From NCBI GenBank assembly GCA_040255445.1, contig JBDZUZ010000073.1, positions 1 through 19,513 on the forward strand: DNA of 19,513 bases, read 5' to 3'. Both the position numbers and the translations under genes were made by a program. Within the stretch, counting starts at the first letter, position 1, and each line of letters opens with the position of its first letter. The DNA comes from JBDZUZ01 sp040255445. Lineage in GTDB: Bacteria > Planctomycetota > Phycisphaerae > Phycisphaerales > UBA1924. This document shows positions 14,467 to 19,513 of this stretch, one piece after another. A model generated the notes under the pieces. The model was not told the origin of the DNA. It saw only the letters and a program-made list of their open reading frames with translations, and ran no database searches.

Positions 14467-15504
14467 ATGGACGGGTTCTGGACAAGCCCCGGCGAAGGCG
14501 CCTCCGACCGCGGCTCTTTGGATGCCGCGGCCCGGCGGGCGAAAGCCGCGGCGGTGCTCCAGGGCGTGGAAGAAGCCCGCCGCGATGCCGGACACGACCG
14601 GCCGCGGGGAACCGGCCAGACCGTCCCGACCGGGATCGGTGGGATCGATGCCGTGCTGCCCGGGGGCGGGCTGCGGCGCGGTGCGGTGCACGAGTGGATC
14701 GGGGTGGAGCGGGCGGCTGATCGTGCTGAAGTAGATCTGATCGGTGGAGAGCCGGGGGCTCAGGGAGTTGGTGCGCAGCGGCGGGATCCGCCGCGCCGGG
14801 ATCTGGGGAGAGAGCCGGCGCGGCGGAGGCGGAGCGGTGGGCTGCCAGGTGGGGGGCCAGGTGGGGGGCCAGGAGCGGGAACACGGGCGGGCACCGGAGG
14901 GAGAGCCCGCCCGAGCACCCCACGCTCCTGGTCCCCGCCGCTGAGCCTGCTGCTCGGGTTGGCGAGCAGCGCGAGCCGCGGGCAGCGCGTGGTGTGGGTG
15001 GGTGAAGCGGTCTGGCCGTACGCGGTGGCGTTGCGGCGAGCGCTTGGTGCATCAGGTGGCGCGGAGGTGGATGCGTGTCTGTTCGTGCGGGCGCGCACCA
15101 GCGCGGACCGGTTGTGGGCGGTGGATCTGGCGCTGCGTTGTTGTGGTGTGAGCGCCGTGATCGCCGATGGCTCGGGCCTGGACCTGGGCTCGACGCGCCG
15201 CCTGCAGCTCGCGGCGGAAGCGAGCGGCGGGCTCTGCTTCCTGGCGCGGCCGCCCTGGGAGCGGGGGGAACTGTCGGCCTGCGCGACGCGGTGGAGCGTC
15301 GCGTGGAGCCATTCACCCATCCCGACGAGACGATGGACCGTCGAGCTGTTGCGCTGCAAGGGAGTGCAGCCAGGTATCCACGCGCAACGCGTGTGGACGG
15401 TGGAGCAGTCTGATGCGACGGGTGGTCTGCATCTGGCTCCCGACGTTCGCGACCGATCTGGTGCGGCGGCGGATGCAGCGCGATCGCGGGTGGCGATCGC
15501 CTGA
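14467..15504 (+). CDS. imuA: ImuA, RecA/SulA-like component of the mutagenesis cassette
   Basis: 345 residues. The order imuA-imuB-dnaE2 and the motifs support the call. TVPTGIGGIDAVLPGGGLRRGAVHEWIG at about 53-78 is the characteristic N-terminal stretch, and residues 155-345 carry LSLLLGLASSASRGQRVVWVGEAVWPYAVAL and a RecA-like continuation with LQLAAEASGGLCFLARP. ImuA is thought to help recruit the other two proteins to damaged DNA. Residues about 80-155 are an odd Gly/Arg/Pro-rich insertion; its DNA can fold into a long hairpin at 14869-14931 and has two tandem 12-bp CCAGGTGGGGGG units (14845-14868). The start ATG has no ribosome-binding site but a -10 hexamer 6 nt upstream. The end overlaps imuB by 92 nt. 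Confidence 0.8.
   Translation: MDGFWTSPGEGASDRGSLDAAARRAKAAAVLQGVEEARRDAGHDRPRGTGQTVPTGIGGIDAVLPGGGLRRGAVHEWIGVERAADRAEVDLIGGEPGAQGVGAQRRDPPRRDLGREPARRRRSGGLPGGGPGGGPGAGTRAGTGGRARPSTPRSWSPPLSLLLGLASSASRGQRVVWVGEAVWPYAVALRRALGASGGAEVDACLFVRARTSADRLWAVDLALRCCGVSAVIADGSGLDLGSTRRLQLAAEASGGLCFLARPPWERGELSACATRWSVAWSHSPIPTRRWTVELLRCKGVQPGIHAQRVWTVEQSDATGGLHLAPDVRDRSGAAADAARSRVAIA
14869..14931 (+). repeat. long imperfect hairpin inside imuA
   Basis: Outer arms CCAGGAGCG (14869-14877) and CGCTCCTGG (14923-14931) pair perfectly. Inner arms CGGGCGGGC (14884-14892) and GCCCGCCCG (14905-14913) also pair perfectly around a 12-nt loop. It keeps the imuA frame open and lies in the part of the protein that is not like other ImuA proteins. 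Confidence 0.75.
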
Positions 15505-17101
15505 ACAGGCCGGGCAGGAAGATAGCAAGGAACCGCGTACCGCGATCGTGCTGACCCGCGCGGTCGCTTCGCGCGAGCTCGTCGAGCGTTGCTGCGCGCT
15601 CGCCCGCGCTGCGGGCATCACCCCCGGCATGGACCTCGCCCACGCCCGCTCGCTCCTGCCCGCGAACATCGCGCTCCACACCGAGCCCCACCGCCCCGAC
15701 CGCGACAGCGAGGCCCTGCACGCGCTCGCCTGCTGGGCCCTCCGCTTCACACCCCTCGCGGCCCCCGAAGACTCCGCAAACCCGCTCACCACCGGCCTGA
15801 TGCTCGACATCACCGGCACCCAGCGCCTGCACAAAGGCGAGAAACGCACGCTCCGCGCCATCGCCGGCCACCTCCGCAAACTCGGCTTCCTCGCCCGCAT
15901 CGCCTCCGCCGCGCACTTCGGCGCGGCGTGGGCCGTCTCCCGCTACGGCGAGCACGATGTCGGCCTCGTCGCCCCCGGCCGCGAACGCGAGGCGATCGAA
16001 AAACTTCCCACCGGCGCCATCCGCCTCGACCCCGACACACTCCGCGGCCTCGCCGAAATCGGCATCGTCCGCGTCGAGCATCTCTTACGACTCCCCCGCC
16101 ATTCCCTCGCCACTCGCTTCGACCCGCTGCTCGTCCGCCGTCTGCACCAGGCGCTCGGCGAGATCGGCGAACGCATCGAGCCCGTCCGCCCGCGCCCCCC
16201 GATCGTCCGCGAGATGATCTTCGAGGGGCCCACCGATCGCTGGGACTCGATCGAGGAAGCAACATGGCGTGTGCTTTCAACACTCGCCGCGGACCTGGCT
16301 ACACAGGAACGCGGCGTGCGCCGGCTCGATATCTCACTGATGCGGCCGCGGACCGAGCCGACGCGGCTGGTCGTCTCGCTCAGCCACCCCAGCAGGTCGC
16401 CCGACCACCTCTGGTCGCTCGTCCGCTCGCAGCTCGAGAAGGTCGATCTCGGTCAGGTCGCGGCCGACGGTGTCGAGGGCGTGGTCATGACCGCGACACG
16501 CACCGGCCGGCTGCGGCACCGCCAGTCCGCCAGTGATGCGCTCGGCGGCGAAGAAGACCGCGAGCACAACGCCACCGCCTTCGGTGAACTCATCGACACG
16601 CTGGTGGGAAGGCTCGGCGCGGACCAGGTGGTGTGGCGCGAGCCGGTGGAATCGCACCTGCCCGAGCGCGTGGTCCGCGAGCGGTCGGTGATGGAAGGGC
16701 GTCGGCGCGTGGTCGCCACCACGCCGGCTGGCGCATCAGGCATCGTCGGCGATCGCCCCAGCCTGCTCTTCCCCAAGCCCGAGCCCGCCGATGTCATGGC
16801 CGTCACGCCCGATGGGCCGCTGATCAGCCTGGGCTGGCGCGGCCAGCGCTGGACCGTCACGCAGTGCATCGGCCCTGAACGCATCGGCGCTGAGTGGTGG
16901 CGGTGGACGCCGCGGCATGTGCCGACCGACGACGAACCGCCACACAAGAAGAACGCTCCAAAGAGGAAGACTCCAGCGGCCACACCACCCCCGCCGCCCG
17001 ACCGCGACTACTTCGCCGTCCAGACCGACGAAGGCCGCTGGCTCTGGGTCTGCCGCCAGGCCGGCACCACATCGTGGTTCGTCCACGGGGAGTGGTGCTG
17101 A
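15413..17101 (+). CDS. imuB: ImuB, inactive Y-family polymerase-like protein
   Basis: 562 residues, normal for ImuB. MRRVVCIWLPTFATDLV replaces the start of a DinB-type polymerase, with WLP where the first catalytic Asp would be. GLMLDITGTQRLHKGE, at the second catalytic site, lacks the DE pair, so it should be non-catalytic. The little-finger and C-terminal regions follow (RPSLLFPKPEPADV, DGPLISLGWRGQRW, DRDYFAVQTDEGRWLWVCRQ). ImuB is known to bridge DnaE2, ImuA and the sliding clamp. The usual QLDLF-like clamp motif appears degenerate here (RQSASDALGGEED, about residues 367-379). ATG 15413 is chosen for GGAG at 15402-15405; the longer frame from 15167 lies inside imuA. The stop overlaps the dnaE2 start as TGATG, suggesting coupled translation. 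Confidence 0.88.
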   Translation: MRRVVCIWLPTFATDLVRRRMQRDRGWRSPEQAGQEDSKEPRTAIVLTRAVASRELVERCCALARAAGITPGMDLAHARSLLPANIALHTEPHRPDRDSEALHALACWALRFTPLAAPEDSANPLTTGLMLDITGTQRLHKGEKRTLRAIAGHLRKLGFLARIASAAHFGAAWAVSRYGEHDVGLVAPGREREAIEKLPTGAIRLDPDTLRGLAEIGIVRVEHLLRLPRHSLATRFDPLLVRRLHQALGEIGERIEPVRPRPPIVREMIFEGPTDRWDSIEEATWRVLSTLAADLATQERGVRRLDISLMRPRTEPTRLVVSLSHPSRSPDHLWSLVRSQLEKVDLGQVAADGVEGVVMTATRTGRLRHRQSASDALGGEEDREHNATAFGELIDTLVGRLGADQVVWREPVESHLPERVVRERSVMEGRRRVVATTPAGASGIVGDRPSLLFPKPEPADVMAVTPDGPLISLGWRGQRWTVTQCIGPERIGAEWWRWTPRHVPTDDEPPHKKNAPKRKTPAATPPPPPDRDYFAVQTDEGRWLWVCRQAGTTSWFVHGEWC

Positions 17102-19513
17102 TGCCCGAGCGCGAGTTCGACAAGCTCAAGCCGCATCCGTTCCGCGACATGCTTGCAGGCCGGAGCGGTGCGCACGCGCCGGGCGACAGTGGACATCACG
17201 ACTCCGACAGCTTCATCGGACCCGCCGCCGCGTACGCCGAACTCTGCGTCACCACCAACTACACCTTCCTCACCGGCGCGAGCCACCCCGAGGAGTTCAT
17301 CACCCACGCCGGCCAGCTCGGCTACCGCGCTATCGCCGTCACCGACCTGCACACCGTCGCGGGCGTGGTCCGCGCCCATGTCGCGGCGAAGGAGTCGAAC
17401 CTGCAGTTCATCCTCGGCTCGCGCATCCGGCCGCGTGATCTCCCCCGCTGCTCGGTCTGCCTCTATCCGACCGACATGGATGCCTACCGCCGCCTCTGCC
17501 GCCTGCTCACCACCGGCAAACGCCGCACCGTAAAGGGCGAGTGCGAACTCTTCTTCGCCGACCTCGAACAGCACGCCGCCGGCCTCCTCGCCGTCCTCCT
17601 CCCCGATGACGATGCCACACACGCCGATGTCGATGCCGCGGCCGCGCGGCTCCAGCCCCTCTTCAACGACGACCGTCTCTCCCTCGCCCTGCGCCTGGGC
17701 TACAGCGCGGATGATCACGGCCGCGCCTCGATCGCCGCGGCGGTCAGCGCTGCCCGCGCCATCCCCCTCGTCGCGACGAACGATGCGCACTACCACGAAG
17801 CCGACCGCCGCATGCTGCACGATGTGCTCGCCTGCATCCGCGAGGGCTGCACACTCGCCGAGGCCGGCTACCGCCTCGCCGCCAACGGCGAGCGTCACCT
17901 CAAGCCGCCCGAAGAAATGGCCCGGCTCTTCACGCAGCGGTGCCTCCCCGCCGCGATCAACCGCACCGTCCAGATCGCCGACCGCGTCAAAGGCTTCTCG
18001 CTCGATGCCCTTCGCTACGAGTACCCCGAAGAAGTCGTCCCCGAAGGCCAAACCGCGCAGCAGCACCTGACCGACCTTGCCTGGAAAGGCGCTGCGCGCA
18101 TCTACCACAACGCGATCCCCGACAAGGTCCGCCGCCAGATCGACTACGAGCTCAACCTCATCGCCGAGCTCCGCTACGCCCCCTACTTCCTCACCGTACA
18201 CGACCTGGTCCGCTACGCCCGCACCGGCACCGAGGGCGCGGGCGATGTCGCATCGGCCTGCCCCGTCGCCGCGGGCTGGACGCCGATCCTCTGCCAGGGC
18301 CGTGGCGCCGCGGCGAACTCCGCCGTCTGCTTCGCGCTGGGCGTCACCGCCGTCGACCCCAACCGCATCGATGTCCTCTTCGAGAGATTCATCAGCAAGG
18401 AACGCAACGAACCGCCCGACATCGACATCGACTTCGAGCACGAGCGCCGCGAAGAGGTCATCCAGTACATCTACCGCAAGTACGGCCGCGAGCGGGCCGC
18501 GCTGACCGCCGAGGTCATCACCTACCGCCGCCGCAGCGCGGTCCGCGATGTCGGCAAGGCCCTGGGCCTCTCGCTCGATCTGGTCGACCGCCTCGCCAAG
18601 GACATGGACTGGTGGGACGACGGCGGCATCGACGAGACCCGCCTCACACAGATGGGCCTGAACGCGGCCGATCCCACCATGCGCTGGCTCGCGAAACTCG
18701 TCACCGACATCCTCGGCTTTCCCCGCCACCTCTCCCAGCACGTCGGCGGATTCGTCATCACGCGCTCACCCCTCTGCGAACTCGTCCCCGTCGAGAACGC
18801 CGCGATGCCCGACCGCACCGTGATCGAATGGGACAAAGACGACATCGACGCCGCGGGCATGTTGAAGGTGGATGTGCTGGGGTTGGGGATGTTGACGGTG
18901 ATAAGTAAGTGCATGCGCCTCGTCGACGAGGGCCGGCTTGGGGGAGGGACAGAGGGACAAAGGGACAAAGGGACAGAGTGTGGGGAAGGGGTAAGGGATC
19001 GAGGGGGCAAGGGTTGCCGGGCGTTTACTCAAGATGCGGGTGGCGTGGTAGGTTGTCGGCCACGTATTCACGAGGAGTGCTCTGATGGGAGTTGTGCGGA
19101 CATATCGGGATCTGATGGTGTGGCAACGCGGCATGGAGTTGGCGCGTGCGGTGTATACCCAGACAGCGAAGATGCCGCCGGCAGAGCGGTTCGGACTGAC
19201 ATCGCAGATGCGCCGGGCAGTCGTATCGGTCCCATCGAATATCGCGGAGGGCTACGCGCGGCAGACCTCGGTCGAGTACCTCCGCTTCCTCCGGATCGCA
19301 CGCGGCTCGCTCGCGGAACTGGCAACTCAGCACGAACTGGCGATCGGCATGAACCTGATGCCCGAGGACACCCGCGTCGTATCTCTCCTGCGAGAACTCG
19401 ACCGGATGCTGCAATCTCTGATCCAGAAGATCGAAGCCCGCATCAAAGCCAAAAAACAGAACCCCTGATCCCCGGCCCAACAACTCACCCCCTTTCCCCC
19501 CTCGCCCCCTCAC
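17101..19513 (+). CDS. dnaE2: DnaE2 error-prone DNA polymerase III alpha, interrupted, 3' end outside window
   Basis: C-family polymerase that extends past lesions with ImuB. The PHP domain comes first (AYAELCVTTNYTFLTGASHPEEF); its H-x-H metal motif is lost, as is normal for DnaE2. ATNDAHYHEADRRMLHDVLACIREG and RGAAANSAVCFALGVTAVDP lead to the palm. PPDIDIDF holds catalytic D440 and D442. AEVITYRRRSAVRDVGKALG follows, then EWDKDDIDAAGMLKVDVLGLGMLTVI with the third catalytic D591. Recognisable sequence ends at about 18936 (residue 612). The frame then stays open without a stop through an octamer array and a four-helix-bundle gene to the window edge. The expected next segment (ADTVGVFQIESRAQM-type) is not present. 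Either the insert is translated, removed from the RNA, or has inactivated the gene. The ATG overlaps the imuB stop. Confidence 0.85.
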   Translation, partial: MPEREFDKLKPHPFRDMLAGRSGAHAPGDSGHHDSDSFIGPAAAYAELCVTTNYTFLTGASHPEEFITHAGQLGYRAIAVTDLHTVAGVVRAHVAAKESNLQFILGSRIRPRDLPRCSVCLYPTDMDAYRRLCRLLTTGKRRTVKGECELFFADLEQHAAGLLAVLLPDDDATHADVDAAAARLQPLFNDDRLSLALRLGYSADDHGRASIAAAVSAARAIPLVATNDAHYHEADRRMLHDVLACIREGCTLAEAGYRLAANGERHLKPPEEMARLFTQRCLPAAINRTVQIADRVKGFSLDALRYEYPEEVVPEGQTAQQHLTDLAWKGAARIYHNAIPDKVRRQIDYELNLIAELRYAPYFLTVHDLVRYARTGTEGAGDVASACPVAAGWTPILCQGRGAAANSAVCFALGVTAVDPNRIDVLFERFISKERNEPPDIDIDFEHERREEVIQYIYRKYGRERAALTAEVITYRRRSAVRDVGKALGLSLDLVDRLAKDMDWWDDGGIDETRLTQMGLNAADPTMRWLAKLVTDILGFPRHLSQHVGGFVITRSPLCELVPVENAAMPDRTVIEWDKDDIDAAGMLKVDVLGLGMLTVISKCMRLVDEGRLGGGTEGQRDKGTECGEGVRDRGGKGCRAFTQDAGGVVGCRPRIHEECSDGSCADISGSDGVATRHGVGACGVYPDSEDAAGRAVRTDIADAPGSRIGPIEYRGGLRAADLGRVPPLPPDRTRLARGTGNSARTGDRHEPDARGHPRRISPARTRPDAAISDPEDRSPHQSQKTEPLIPGPTTHPLSPLAPS
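18946..18977 (+). repeat. 4 x 8-bp tandem array, GGGACARA type
   Basis: Four head-to-tail octamers, GGGACAGA, GGGACAAA, GGGACAAA and GGGACAGA, just where DnaE2 similarity ends. It marks the 5' edge of the inserted element. It is the sister of the GGCACAAA-type array at 12403-12434. Confidence 0.9.
19085..19468 (+). CDS. four-helix-bundle protein (23S rRNA intervening-sequence protein family)
   Basis: 127 residues, typical for the family (about 115-130). Diagnostic words are present: YRDLMVWQRGMELARAVY near the start, LTSQMRRAVVSVPSNIAEG in the middle, and EYLRFLRIARGSLAELATQHELA after it. It is predicted to be all-helical with a basic tail (KIEARIKAKKQNP). Members are best known as ORFs inside 23S rRNA intervening sequences; their biochemical role is not settled, and related Avd proteins bind nucleic acid in diversity-generating retroelements. 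The ATG has GAGGAG (19072-19077) 7 nt upstream. The gene lies on the same strand as dnaE2 but in another frame, wholly inside its open frame. No promoter of its own is evident, so it may be expressed from the imu operon and thus be damage-inducible. Confidence 0.92.
   Translation: MGVVRTYRDLMVWQRGMELARAVYTQTAKMPPAERFGLTSQMRRAVVSVPSNIAEGYARQTSVEYLRFLRIARGSLAELATQHELAIGMNLMPEDTRVVSLLRELDRMLQSLIQKIEARIKAKKQNP

Larger units (their letters stand above)
18938..19513 (+). mobile_element. IVS-like element inserted in dnaE2 (3' end outside window)
   Basis: Order: octamer array (18946-18977), G-rich flank (18978-19022), a four-helix-bundle gene (19085-19468), then a C-rich flank (19469-19513). The two flanks are roughly complementary: GTGTGGGG at 18978-18985 faces CCCCTCAC at 19506-19513 (one mismatch), and further purine runs face pyrimidine runs inward. 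Intervening sequences known from bacterial 23S rRNA have this build: paired ends around a gene for a small four-helix-bundle protein, removed by RNase III without religation. Here the host gene is protein-coding. Mobility is inferred, and the left boundary is set only by loss of DnaE2 similarity. Confidence 0.6.

Noticed and set aside
19085..19468. Avd protein of a diversity-generating retroelement
   Set aside because: Avd belongs to the same fold family, but no reverse transcriptase or template/variable repeat pair is seen in the window, and the paired flanks fit an IVS better.
18938..19513. Intein inside DnaE2
   Set aside because: DNA polymerase III alpha is a common intein host, but the insert shows no Cys/Ser start, no blocks A/B/F/G and no homing endonuclease motif in the dnaE2 frame; the only clear gene is a four-helix-bundle protein in another frame.

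Overview
The window is high-GC bacterial DNA, most likely from a planctomycete and possibly the class Phycisphaerae. This is inference from gene content: a CxxC…CPEC zinc ribbon at the end of a small membrane protein, a dockerin-like pair of calcium loops inside an Rhs protein, a DUF4139 surface protein, and an imuA-imuB-dnaE2 cassette. No rRNA, tRNA or CRISPR array was seen.

Left third (1-6912): a rearranged accessory region built around an Rhs/YD-repeat gene. A 5'-truncated Rhs ORF (2427-4178) abuts a frameshifted IS630-type transposase remnant (1983-2406, minus). It ends in an AT-richer, cysteine-rich variable tip, followed at once by a small two-TM zinc-ribbon protein that could be its partner or immunity protein. 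Around it lie a Sel1-repeat protein (1020-1937), a lipoprotein (6099-6617, minus) and a dense mosaic of short repeats. The mosaic has a 119-bp unit 'R' (four direct copies and one inverted), a 106-bp unit 'M2' (three copies), a 279-bp near-perfect duplication 4.67 kb apart, and three inverted fragments of the Rhs core. Two of those fragments sit exactly between an R and an M2 unit.

Middle (6913-14314): ordinary chromosomal genes. They are a large FAD/Fe-S dehydrogenase of the GlcD/YdiJ type (minus), a divergent secreted DUF4139 protein ending at a strong intrinsic terminator, a CvrA/NhaP2-type cation/proton antiporter (minus) and a small 4-oxalocrotonate tautomerase-like protein (minus).

Right (14467-19513): the imuA-imuB-dnaE2 damage-induced mutagenesis operon, with overlapping genes. 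ImuA is the RecA/SulA-like partner, ImuB the inactive Y-family adaptor and DnaE2 the error-prone C-family polymerase. About 20 codons after the third catalytic aspartate, recognisable DnaE2 sequence stops. It is replaced by a purine-rich tandem octamer array and a complete gene for a four-helix-bundle protein of the 23S rRNA intervening-sequence (IVS) family, followed by a pyrimidine-rich flank able to pair with the 5' flank. The dnaE2 reading frame has no stop through the whole insert up to the window edge. This looks like an rRNA-IVS-type element lodged inside a protein-coding gene, and it is the most interesting feature here. A matching 4 x 8-bp array (GGCACAAA type instead of GGGACAAA type) occurs at 12403-12434.
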